A DNA stretch of 43,848 bases, taken from NCBI GenBank assembly GCA_964654355.1, contig CAZZIQ010000008.1, positions 1 to 43,848 on the forward strand. The letters run 5' to 3'. The translations under genes and the position numbers were made by a program. Positions 25,476 to 33,521 of the stretch are shown piece after piece. Position 1 is the stretch's first letter; each line of letters begins with the position of its first letter. The notes under the pieces were generated by a model, which worked only from the letters and a program-made list of their open reading frames with translations, had not been told where the DNA came from and did not search any database. This DNA comes from CAZZIQ01 sp964654355. GTDB lineage: Bacteria; Pseudomonadota; Gammaproteobacteria; GCF-002020875.

Positions 25476-27107
25476 TTATCTTAGGGTAAGCGACAGGGAT
25501 TCCTGTAGCTGTATGGGCATCGTGAGCTCAACGCGAGTGCCATCGCCTGGATCGCTGTCAATCTCGAGCTGGGCGCGAATGCTGCGCGCACGCTCCCGCA
25601 TGACATCCAGGCCAATGTGTCTTCCTTCCTGTGAAGTAACCTCCTCAGGATCAAAACCATGGCCATCGTCTTCAACCAAGAGACGTAAGGTTTTATTGTC
25701 AGGACAGGTGCGGAGCAGGCGTACGGTGCGCGCTTCGCTGTGTTTTTGAATGTTGGTCAGGCTTTCTTGCACGATTCGCAACAACTGGCTTTGTTGGTCT
25801 TCATTGATGTCGGGTGCCGCGCATTCATGTTGATAGATCACGTTCATGCTCGACTCTTCGCGAAGTTTTTGTACAAGTTGCTCAATACCATGGTCAAGGC
25901 CTTCGCGGGCTGTTGCCGGAGCACGAAAGTTCGCGATGAGCTCGCGCACTTCGCGATTGGCTTGGCTGAGTCCTTGCATAATTTTGTCCGCATTGCGTAC
26001 CACGGCTTGTTCAACGGCCTGCGTGCTCAGTTGAGTACGCAGCAAGGTGATGCGAATGCGAAGACTGGCGAGGCTTTGTGCGAGTGAGTCATGCAGCTCA
26101 TGTGCCATGCGCTCCCGCTCGCGCGCAATACTGCTGCGATGCGCTTCTTCCTCGAGCTGGGCTTTCGCTACGGCCATCCCAAGGTTCCAGCCGATGTTGG
26201 AGAGTAGACGGGTGAGCTCGGTAGGAATGTTGGCCTGCTCGGGAGTGACGAACAGGTTATAGATGCCCAGCGTTTCGCCGTGGTACTGCAGTGGCACAGC
26301 GATAACCGATAACTTGCTGCAGGCGTGGGGTTCTAGTGAGCCTAAACAACGGCAGGCGTCATTTTGAACGCGGATTTGCCCTCCCGATAACGCCTCACCG
26401 CAGAGACAATCATCGAGCGAAATGCATGCAGGCATTGCTGCATTTTCCTCTGTATCAACGGGGTCCGGTCCAATTTGTTCGATCAGCTTCATGTCACCGG
26501 ATTCGGTGCGTAGTCGTACCGTTGCTGCCGTCGCACCAATCATCTCACGCAAGAGATAAAGAAAGCGGCGTAGCATTTCGCGCAGATCTGTCGCGCTGTT
26601 TAAGCTAGCAGAGATGTCATACAGGATGCGCAGTGAAGCCGCTTGTTGCGCCAAGTGTTCGGTCTGGGTGCGGACTTGGCTGCCGAGATCCTCACGTAGG
26701 CTTTGCAGCTCACGTCCAAGTTGGTTGAGGTCGGCAATCAAGGTGCGCATGGCGCTGCCACCCTCAAGCTCGATGCGGGCATCGAAATGCCCCAGTTGCA
26801 TCTGAGTCACCCAGCGCCGCAGACGTTCAAGCGGTTGCACGGTTTGCCGTTGGACTCGAATCGCAGTCAGTACAATCAGCAGCAGTCCAACCGGGATCAG
26901 GACCAAGAGCAGGCGCAGAGTCTGTGCGCTTTGGCTGGGATCGAGCAGCCCCCAAGCAATCACGGCCAGCGCAAGGGTGAGCAGAAACAACAGCCCAAGC
27001 AGCGGGCCAGTGACGCCACTCTGCCACAACCACCGTGCTAAACACATGCGGCAACGTGTAATCAGTGCGGGCTTATTCGCTGGAGTTGTGGATTCGGCAG
27101 TGCGCAT
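25476..27107 (-). CDS. NarX-type sensor histidine kinase (HAMP-GAF-HisKA_3)
   Basis: Membrane sensor kinase of 543 residues. Two membrane segments at about 35-54 and 65-84 enclose only a very short periplasmic loop, so sensing is probably cytoplasmic. A HAMP linker (about 85-140) and coiled coil lead to a GAF domain at about 165-315 that is rich in cysteine (C228, C234, C236, C252, C254, C263). The dimerisation domain has the phosphoacceptor H339 in HELHDSLAQSLASLR, and the ATPase domain has ESLTNIQKHSEA and DDGHGFD. It lies 51 bases after dsrR on the same strand and directly before its regulator. Unlike E. coli NarX it lacks the large periplasmic nitrate-binding domain. Confidence 0.92.
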   Translation of the reverse strand: MRTAESTTPANKPALITRCRMCLARWLWQSGVTGPLLGLLFLLTLALAVIAWGLLDPSQSAQTLRLLLVLIPVGLLLIVLTAIRVQRQTVQPLERLRRWVTQMQLGHFDARIELEGGSAMRTLIADLNQLGRELQSLREDLGSQVRTQTEHLAQQAASLRILYDISASLNSATDLREMLRRFLYLLREMIGATAATVRLRTESGDMKLIEQIGPDPVDTEENAAMPACISLDDCLCGEALSGGQIRVQNDACRCLGSLEPHACSKLSVIAVPLQYHGETLGIYNLFVTPEQANIPTELTRLLSNIGWNLGMAVAKAQLEEEAHRSSIARERERMAHELHDSLAQSLASLRIRITLLRTQLSTQAVEQAVVRNADKIMQGLSQANREVRELIANFRAPATAREGLDHGIEQLVQKLREESSMNVIYQHECAAPDINEDQQSQLLRIVQESLTNIQKHSEARTVRLLRTCPDNKTLRLLVEDDGHGFDPEEVTSQEGRHIGLDVMRERARSIRAQLEIDSDPGDGTRVELTMPIQLQESLSLTLR

Positions 27108-27158
27108 GTGGTGAGGTTTAGCTTCTGCCGTAACAGGGGTGTTGCGTCTGCGCCTGAA

Positions 27159-27491
27159 TCAGTGGGTGCGGCGTTTTGAATTGCCGGTCTTTGGCGGGGT
27201 TTGCCCGGGGTCATTCGGGTTCACCACAATTAGGCTCATCTGACCTTCAAGCTCAACATAGTCGAGGGTCGACTCTTCGAGATAATCACGCTGTTCTTTA
27301 TCGAGCAACAGATAAACGCTGCCATGATCGATGCGCAGGTCGTCTTCCTTTTGTTCGTCAAAGCCGATGGCATAGTCATAGCCACCATCTTCGCCGGGAT
27401 GGACCGCGATACGTAAGCCGAGGTTTTCACAGCCACTCTGTTGGGCCGATTCTTGGATGTAATCACGGGCTGCATCAGTCAATTCGATCAT
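27159..27491 (-). CDS. dsrR: DsrR, A-type-scaffold-like protein without cluster cysteines
   Basis: A 110-residue IscA/ErpA-fold protein. The first 95 residues follow the A-type pattern (IELTDAARDYIQESA, GLRIAVHPGEDGGYDYAIGFDE, a VYLLLDKEQRDYLEESTLDYVE stretch), but the cysteines that bind Fe-S clusters are replaced (SLIVVNPNDPG); the only cysteine is C21. This loss is the known hallmark of DsrR in sulfur oxidisers, where it affects DsrAB maturation or dsr expression. A basic C-terminal tail (KRRTH) ends it. Its ATG overlaps the dsrN stop as ATGA. In A. vinosum dsrS comes next; here a two-component pair does. Confidence 0.92.
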   Translation of the reverse strand: MIELTDAARDYIQESAQQSGCENLGLRIAVHPGEDGGYDYAIGFDEQKEDDLRIDHGSVYLLLDKEQRDYLEESTLDYVELEGQMSLIVVNPNDPGQTPPKTGNSKRRTH

Positions 27492-28939
27492 GTCGTTGTC
27501 CTGGTGGATGCCGTAGCATCGTGAGTGGTGCTTCGCGAATGACGTACGAAAGCGAGAAATTCATCGATCCATGGATTGCGTACATCCTGCCGTAAATGAG
27601 CATAGCCTGCCACGAGGTTATTCAGTACGAGGCCATCATGGGCGCCATCGATGCCTTGTCCACGTTCCACATTCCAAGCATAGGTAAGACCGCTCGGCAG
27701 GTTTTCCAAGTGTGAATAATGAAACTCATGCCCAGGGATGGTTGTAGGTGTATCGCTTTGTGCAGGCCAGGGGTGCGCTGCATTACGCTGCAGGCGGATA
27801 TAGCCACGGCCTTGAGGACGCGGTTGCATGACGGTGTCGCCGGGCACGAAACCAACCATATTCGCTTGTTCGCTGCCCCAGCAGATGGAACGACTGAGAT
27901 ACATCAGGCCGCCGCATTCAGCATAGGCGGGTAGGCCCTGTGCTAGGGCATGGTGAATGGAGTCGCGCATCGCTTGGTTGGCTTCCAATGCCAACATGTG
28001 CGTCTCGGGAAACCCACCACCTAGGAACAAGGCATCACATGCCGGCAAGGCGGCATCGTATAAGGGGCTAAAGTAACAGAGCTCGACTCCACGCTGAGTG
28101 AACGCCTCAAGATCGGCAGGGTAGTAAAAACCAAAGGCCGCATCACGGGCGATGGCTAAACGAAGCGGACTGTGTTCGACCTCTGAGCGGACTGCTGTCG
28201 TTTCAGGTATGGGTTGCGAGTCGTTTACCAAGGCCTGAGTCTGGAGCGGAGGTGCGTGCTGCGCAGCCTGCATCAATGCATCAAGGTCGACCTCTGCTGC
28301 AATCCGGTCGCGAATATAGGCAATTTGTTTCTCTGCGACGCTCGCTTCATTGGCGGGGATGAGGCCGAGGTGGCGTTCCTCGATTTGTAGCTTGAGGTCT
28401 CGACCGACTTCACCCAATACTTTCAGATCGGTATAGGTCTCGACCGCAGCACGCAACTTTGCACCATGGCGACTGCCGCCTACACGGTTGAGGATGACGC
28501 CGCCCCAATGCAGTTCGGGATCAAAGCCGACATAGCCTTGTAGGAGGGGTGCGATTCCGCGCGTCATGCCATTGCAATCGAGCACGAGCACAACAGGTGT
28601 ATCCAAGGCCTTTGCCAATGCAGCGTTGTCATCGCCGCCGGTGGTGGTCATGCCGTCAAACAGACCCTTATTCCCTTCGATCAAACGGAGGCCGTGCGTG
28701 CCCGGATCATGTCCTAGAAAGACATCCTGAATGCTCTCAGGCGCCATGCTGTAAAAATCGAGGGTGTAGCAGTCGCGACCAGCCGCTTGGCCTAGCCAGA
28801 TCGGATCGATGTAATCCGGGCCTTTTTTAAAGGGCTGGACGGCAATGCCGCGTGCAGCAAGGGCAGCACACAAGCCGAGGGAAACCGTCGTTTTGCCTGA
28901 GGATTTGTGGGTGGCTGCGATGTAGAGGCGGGCAGACAT
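27488..28939 (-). CDS. dsrN: DsrN, sirohaem amidase (cobyrinate a,c-diamide synthase-like)
   Basis: ATP- and glutamine-dependent amidase thought to convert sirohaem to sirohaem amide, the DsrAB cofactor. The 483-residue product has an N-terminal dethiobiotin-synthetase-like ATPase (YIAATHKSSGKTTVSLGL with its P-loop variant, then QPFKKGPDYIDP) and a C-terminal class I glutamine amidotransferase domain (FLGGGFPETHM near 315-325; nucleophile in YAECGGLMYLSR near 355; catalytic His in GHEFHYSHLE). It resembles CbiA/CobB, but the dsr setting fixes the identity. It starts 60 bases after dsrP and overlaps dsrR. Confidence 0.93.
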   Translation of the reverse strand: MSARLYIAATHKSSGKTTVSLGLCAALAARGIAVQPFKKGPDYIDPIWLGQAAGRDCYTLDFYSMAPESIQDVFLGHDPGTHGLRLIEGNKGLFDGMTTTGGDDNAALAKALDTPVVLVLDCNGMTRGIAPLLQGYVGFDPELHWGGVILNRVGGSRHGAKLRAAVETYTDLKVLGEVGRDLKLQIEERHLGLIPANEASVAEKQIAYIRDRIAAEVDLDALMQAAQHAPPLQTQALVNDSQPIPETTAVRSEVEHSPLRLAIARDAAFGFYYPADLEAFTQRGVELCYFSPLYDAALPACDALFLGGGFPETHMLALEANQAMRDSIHHALAQGLPAYAECGGLMYLSRSICWGSEQANMVGFVPGDTVMQPRPQGRGYIRLQRNAAHPWPAQSDTPTTIPGHEFHYSHLENLPSGLTYAWNVERGQGIDGAHDGLVLNNLVAGYAHLRQDVRNPWIDEFLAFVRHSRSTTHDATASTRTTT

Positions 28940-28999
28940 GAGACGCGTCTCGCCTAACAGAACGGCGCTGAGGACGTGACGCCGGTGTGGCGTCGAAGC

Positions 29000-30205
29000 T
29001 TAGGCGGCGTGCGGATCCGCAACCTCGTCCGCGAGGCTTTCTGGCAGGATGTGCAGAACGCGGACCGCGAGCGTGACCAGCGCCATGGCAATACCAATGC
29101 CACCGAGGCCAAGCAGAATTTCTGGGAGGCTCGGTGAATATGCACTGACGACACCGTCGTAGAAGCTACTGGAAACTTCTTTGCCGGGGAACATCACCAG
29201 CGGGAAGGCTTGACCACCAATGAGCAGCACATACAACTGGGCGAAACCACCGATGATCGTCAGCACGGCGGCAGTGACGATCATGCGCAGGTCTTTGCCA
29301 AGTGTTGGATGGAACAACAAAACCATGGGCAGGATGCTACCAAGGCCAACCTGGACCACCCAGAACAAGAAGGTGTAGAGACCGCCATCACGTAGGATGA
29401 AGGCTTCAATGCCATGATGTTCGGTCGCATAGAGGTTGGTGAGGTGTTGCACCAGTACGAAGTAGAGCACGGCAGCGATGAAGACACCCAAGAGGTTCTT
29501 GAGGCGGAACAACACAACATTGCCGAGCGGGCGTTCACTGCCACGGTAGGCGACCAGCAATACCAACAGGAAGATCGCAAGGCCAAATGCAAACGACATG
29601 ATCACAAACATCGGGGCCATCACTGCAGCGTCATAGCCCTGGCGCGCAACCAAGAAACCAAAGATGGAGCCGGTACCGGTGGTGAGCGCCAAGCGCCAAA
29701 TGAAGGCCGCAGTACCTGCAGTCTTGGTCAGGCCGCCGAGGCCGTTTTGCATCATGGTGACGAGGTAGGCGAGCACCAGCACCAAGAAGCCGTTATACAG
29801 AATGATGTTCCAGGCGAAGATCGACTTAAAGTTGTAGTTGGTCATCGCCACGATCAAGCGTTCCGGACGACCCAGATCCAACACCAGCACACCCAGACCG
29901 CCGAGGAGGAGAGCGATGGAAAGAAGGCCGGAGAGGCGCGACATTGGTTTATACAGCTTGCGATTGAATACCGAGCTGATGGACGCGATGTTGAGTGCAC
30001 CAGAAGCCGCTACGATCAAGAAAATCGCGAACACATGCGGAGTGCCCCACACCACTTGGTTGTCCATGCCAGTTACCCAGTGGCCGGCATGTTCCATGTA
30101 GAAGAACGATCCGGCGCCGAGCGCAATCAACAAGCCAAAGGCACCGAGCAGTGCCCAGTAGGACAGGCTGCGGCCATCAACGGCGCGATAGACAATCTTT
30201 TTCAT
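29000..30205 (-). CDS. dsrP: DsrP, NrfD/PsrC-family membrane subunit of DsrMKJOP
   Basis: Integral membrane quinone-interacting subunit of the DsrMKJOP complex. The ATG at 30205 gives 401 residues and follows a GAGG ribosome binding site; a TTG 12 bases upstream overlaps the dsrO stop but is less likely. About ten hydrophobic segments are visible. The NrfD-like first half has GAGSFFYMEHAGHW and LDLGRPERL near residue 110. In current models DsrP takes electrons between the quinone pool and the periplasmic DsrOJ proteins. dsrO and dsrJ lie immediately upstream, in the order known from sulfur oxidisers. Confidence 0.95.
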   Translation of the reverse strand: MKKIVYRAVDGRSLSYWALLGAFGLLIALGAGSFFYMEHAGHWVTGMDNQVVWGTPHVFAIFLIVAASGALNIASISSVFNRKLYKPMSRLSGLLSIALLLGGLGVLVLDLGRPERLIVAMTNYNFKSIFAWNIILYNGFLVLVLAYLVTMMQNGLGGLTKTAGTAAFIWRLALTTGTGSIFGFLVARQGYDAAVMAPMFVIMSFAFGLAIFLLVLLVAYRGSERPLGNVVLFRLKNLLGVFIAAVLYFVLVQHLTNLYATEHHGIEAFILRDGGLYTFLFWVVQVGLGSILPMVLLFHPTLGKDLRMIVTAAVLTIIGGFAQLYVLLIGGQAFPLVMFPGKEVSSSFYDGVVSAYSPSLPEILLGLGGIGIAMALVTLAVRVLHILPESLADEVADPHAA

Positions 30206-30213
30206 GCGTTGCC

Positions 30214-31005
30214 TCAAATACCCTGGTAACGCACGCCGAGGTTAAGACCCAGATCGGCGCGGATTTCAGTACCACCATGCTGTTTCATCGCAACCGAAAT
30301 TGCACTGTTCGGATCATTGAGATCACCGAAGAGCATGGCGTTGTGATTTTCTTTGGTGCAGCGTTCAACGCAGGCTGGAATTTGGCCGCGATCGACACGA
30401 TGCGCGCACAGGTTGCACGATTCAACCGTGCCTTTGCCGCGTGGCGCATGTGCGCGCTGATCATGCAGTGCTTCGTGCACAAACGAACGCGCCTTGTACG
30501 GGCAGGCCATCATGCAATAACGGCAACCGATACAGCGGTGCTTGTCGACTTGAACGATGCCATCCGGACGCTTCATCGACGCATTGGTCGGGCAGACGTC
30601 AACGCAGGGCGGGTTCTCGCAGTGCTGACACATCATGGGTAGTTCCATGCTGTGGCCGCTTTGCTTGTCTTTGACCGTGACCTTACGAATCCACTGGGCC
30701 TTCTGTTCGTCACGCGAATTGGCTTCGTCCGTTGAGCCTGTGCCCCAGCCGTTTTCGTCTTGGCACGCGCTGACGCAATCAGTGCAGCCGTCGGCGCACT
30801 TGTTGGTGTCAATTAACAAGCCCCAGCGCTTGCGCGCATCCGCGCCCGTTGCGGCGGTGGCAGCATTTGCAGATGACATATTCATCAGCATGACACCAGT
30901 GGAGAGACTCACCATGGCACCCGCAGCGCCGGTGACAAAACGACGGCGCGAGGTATCAACTTCGACCGTTTCAGGATTGGCCGTAAAACCCGCAGGGAAG
31001 TTCAT
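30214..31005 (-). CDS. dsrO: DsrO, periplasmic Fe-S electron transfer subunit
   Basis: Ferredoxin-like periplasmic subunit of DsrMKJOP with four predicted [4Fe-4S] sites. The ATG at 31005 overlaps the dsrJ stop by one base (TGATG), giving 263 residues. A Tat signal is visible as SRRRFVTGAAGA at about 19-30, with a hydrophobic stretch and SANA cleavage region near 45-48. Cysteine sets begin with C70/C74/C77/C81, followed by CQHCENPPCVDVCP, CIGCRYCMMACP and CNLC...CVERC. It is the HybA/NrfC-type partner of DsrP. A GTG one codon upstream (31008) is an alternative start. Confidence 0.95.
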   Translation of the reverse strand: MNFPAGFTANPETVEVDTSRRRFVTGAAGAMVSLSTGVMLMNMSSANAATAATGADARKRWGLLIDTNKCADGCTDCVSACQDENGWGTGSTDEANSRDEQKAQWIRKVTVKDKQSGHSMELPMMCQHCENPPCVDVCPTNASMKRPDGIVQVDKHRCIGCRYCMMACPYKARSFVHEALHDQRAHAPRGKGTVESCNLCAHRVDRGQIPACVERCTKENHNAMLFGDLNDPNSAISVAMKQHGGTEIRADLGLNLGVRYQGI

Positions 31006-31454
31006 CACTTACCTCCAGTGGCTTTGAGGGCCGCCTTTTCAGCGATGCGTGCCGACTCAGGTCGGCTTGCATGACATTCAAAGCAGTCCAATTTCACGGA
31101 TGCATACACATGACAGGCGGTGCAGAAGTGCTTTTCGCTGGTGATCGGATGGAAGTTGCCTTGCTCATCTTTCGTCGCGTGACACTCGATACACTGATTG
31201 AGGCTGCCATGGATCGGTTTACCGTCGGCTTGATCACGAATCCCCAGACGCATGGTCTTATCACGATCATGCTTCAACAGGTGCATGTGGTTACGCCGCA
31301 TCTCCTCGGTCGGCAGCACACAAGCTTCGCCTTTGCCGCGTTCGAGAACCGGCTTGGGCGTTTCGGCCTGTGTGAATGAGCCAACCGATGCGGCCCACAG
31401 GGCCACACCAGAGAGGAGGGCAGCGCGAAGGCTGCGGACCGTACGAGACTTCAT
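31005..31454 (-). CDS. dsrJ: DsrJ, triheme c-type cytochrome
   Basis: Periplasmic triheme cytochrome c of the DsrMKJOP complex. From the ATG at 31454 the product has 149 residues, with a signal or anchor segment at about 8-30. Three CxxCH haem sites are present: residues 88-92 (CIECH), 111-115 (CTACH) and 124-128 (CFECH). C45 in GEACVLPTEEM matches the position of the unusual cysteine haem ligand described for A. vinosum DsrJ (Cys46). The frame is open 43 codons upstream, inside dsrL, without signal-peptide character. It lies 37 bases after dsrL. Confidence 0.95.
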   Translation of the reverse strand: MKSRTVRSLRAALLSGVALWAASVGSFTQAETPKPVLERGKGEACVLPTEEMRRNHMHLLKHDRDKTMRLGIRDQADGKPIHGSLNQCIECHATKDEQGNFHPITSEKHFCTACHVYASVKLDCFECHASRPESARIAEKAALKATGGK

Positions 31455-31491
31455 GCAACGATTCCGTTCGTGAGCACCAGCGTGAAAGCGA

Positions 31492-33468
31492 TTAGTCGCC
31501 GAGACCCATCTGGATGTAGCCGGTCGGGCAGACTTCGGCACAGATGTGACAACCCACGCACTTGCCATAGTCGGTATCCACATAACGACCGAGGGTGCGA
31601 TCGCTCTTCTTCACACGGAAGACCGCTTCTTGCGGGCAGAACACAACGCAGTTATCGCATTCGAAGCACATGCCGCAGCTCATGCAGCGACCCGCTTCAT
31701 CAACTGCCTGCTCTTTGCTGAGTGCAATCATGCGTTCTTCAAAGTTCTGCAGAACGTTGCTGGAGTCGACATCCTTATGGCCGCGGATGTTACGCGGGGT
31801 AAAGGAGAAGTGACCCAAGAACAGATCATCGTGCGGGATGATTTCTGCGAAGGAACGATCTTCATAGTTGTGGACCGCGAACTTCGCATCGGAAGTGCCA
31901 CGCGCGCCGTCATCAATGGTCTTGCCGGTGGACTGGAACTGTTCCGGTCCCATGCCGACTTCCTGAAGCTTAGACAGCAGGTTGAAGTGATGCACGTCTA
32001 CCTTCGGACGCTTCTTCAGTTCACCGTTCTGGAAGTAGGTATTGATGGAGTCAACCACAATTGAGGCATGGCCAATCGCAGTGGTCAGGAGGTGCGGACG
32101 AATGATGTCGCCTGCAACAAAGTGACCCGGCTTGCCCTTGATTTCGTAGTTACCCGTGGCATCCATCAGGCCGCGACCGTTGTTCAGGTCTTCGAAGCCG
32201 GTGAAATCACCGGACTGGCCGATTGCCGAAACGATGAGGTTGGCTTCGAGGATTTCTTCGCTGCCTTCAACGATTTCGGCTTTGCCGGACGAGTAGTCGA
32301 GCTTGGCAACCTTGAGGCCGATCGCACGACCATCCTCACCGAGCATCACTTCAACTGGATTCAGTGCGCCACGAATGGACACGCCTTCACGCAGCGCATC
32401 ATCAATTTCGTGCTGCGCGGCGTTCATGTTTTCCAGCGGCTGGCGCGAGATCAGCAGAACTTCGGCGCCTTCGCGTGCAGCCAATGCTGCAGCGTCATGC
32501 GCGGTATAGCCGAGCACGATGTTTTCCGGCAGGTCCTTTTCATTGGACACAGAGATGTGACCCAGACGACGTGCAACCGAGGCAACGTCGATCGAGGTGT
32601 CACCACCACCGACGACGACAACCTTGCCGGTAACGTGCTGCAAGCGGCCTTCGTTAAATGCGCGCAGGAAGGCAACACCGGAGATACAGTTTGTCGCATC
32701 ACCGCCTTCGATCGGGAGGGCGCGGCCAGACTGTGCACCGATGGCCCACAGAATTGCGTCGTAATCTTTTTCCAGTTGCTCAACCGTTACGTCAGTACCG
32801 ACGCGGGTCTTCAGCTTCACATCCACACCCATATCAGTGATGCGCTTGATTTCGGAATCCAGCATGTCACGCGGGGTACGGTAACCTGGGATGCCGTAAC
32901 GCATCATGCCGCCGAGCTCATCGTGATCATCGAAAATGGTGGCGTCATGGCCGAGGCGGCGCAGCTGATAAGCGGCAGCCAGACCCGCAGGACCTGCACC
33001 TACGATGGCCACTTTCTTACCAGAGTGGGTGGCAGCGGCTTCAAAGGTGTAGCCATTGGCAATCGCGCTGTCACCGATGAACTGTTCAACCGAGTTAATA
33101 CCGACGTGGTCTTCCACTTCGTTACGGTTGCAGCCGTCTTCACACGGTGCCGGGCAAACACGACCCATGGTGGACGGGAACGGGTTGGAGTCGGTCGAGC
33201 GACGGAACGCATACTCTTCCATGCTCACGCCTTCTGGCGGAGTTTCCAAGCCACGCACGATATCGAGCCAGCCACGAATGTCTTCACCCGCCGGGCAGCT
33301 ACCTTGGCAAGGCGGGGTGCGGTGGACGTAGGTCGGGCACTTATGAGACCAGCTCGACTGCCAGATATATTCGTCCCAATCGTAATTCTGTTGACCTTCC
33401 TCACGAGGATAGTCTTCATACTTACGGAAGGTGAGCTTGGTGTTCATTTCGTCGGTCGAAGTGGCCAT
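31492..33468 (-). CDS. dsrL: DsrL, NAD(P)+:acceptor oxidoreductase partner of DsrAB
   Basis: Cytoplasmic iron-sulfur flavoprotein, related to the GltD/NfnB family, that in sulfur oxidisers takes electrons from DsrAB and reduces NAD(P)+. The 658-residue product has an N-terminal Fe-S domain (C44, C54, C58; C105, C109, C113), the FAD Rossmann loop GAGPAG at 157-162, the pyridine-nucleotide loop GGGDTS at 287-292, and a C-terminal two-cluster ferredoxin domain at about 595-650 (CMSCGMCFECDNCVVFCP, then CVGCHICAEVCP). The ATG at 33468 has a GGAG site upstream. dsrL is a marker of the oxidative Dsr pathway, and its place between dsrK and dsrJ is the A. vinosum order. Confidence 0.96.
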   Translation of the reverse strand: MATSTDEMNTKLTFRKYEDYPREEGQQNYDWDEYIWQSSWSHKCPTYVHRTPPCQGSCPAGEDIRGWLDIVRGLETPPEGVSMEEYAFRRSTDSNPFPSTMGRVCPAPCEDGCNRNEVEDHVGINSVEQFIGDSAIANGYTFEAAATHSGKKVAIVGAGPAGLAAAYQLRRLGHDATIFDDHDELGGMMRYGIPGYRTPRDMLDSEIKRITDMGVDVKLKTRVGTDVTVEQLEKDYDAILWAIGAQSGRALPIEGGDATNCISGVAFLRAFNEGRLQHVTGKVVVVGGGDTSIDVASVARRLGHISVSNEKDLPENIVLGYTAHDAAALAAREGAEVLLISRQPLENMNAAQHEIDDALREGVSIRGALNPVEVMLGEDGRAIGLKVAKLDYSSGKAEIVEGSEEILEANLIVSAIGQSGDFTGFEDLNNGRGLMDATGNYEIKGKPGHFVAGDIIRPHLLTTAIGHASIVVDSINTYFQNGELKKRPKVDVHHFNLLSKLQEVGMGPEQFQSTGKTIDDGARGTSDAKFAVHNYEDRSFAEIIPHDDLFLGHFSFTPRNIRGHKDVDSSNVLQNFEERMIALSKEQAVDEAGRCMSCGMCFECDNCVVFCPQEAVFRVKKSDRTLGRYVDTDYGKCVGCHICAEVCPTGYIQMGLGD

Positions 33469-33521
33469 GGTTGTGCTCCTTGCCGTGGAATCAATCGTAA
33501 TAGTTAAAGCCGTGGATCAGA

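Noticed and set aside
24814..27107. True nitrate-responsive NarX/NarL pair
   Set aside because: The kinase has almost no periplasmic region and so lacks the nitrate-binding domain with its P-box; only the family resemblance is supported.
29414..30229. Open frame of 271 codons on the plus strand opposite dsrP
   Set aside because: The product is rich in His, Gln and Glu, as expected for the antisense of hydrophobic codons. dsrP is the real gene.
32068..33507. Long open frame of 479 codons on the plus strand opposite dsrL
   Set aside because: It is the antisense of dsrL, which has clear FAD, NAD(P) and Fe-S motifs. Such antisense frames are common with this codon use, and the product resembles no family.
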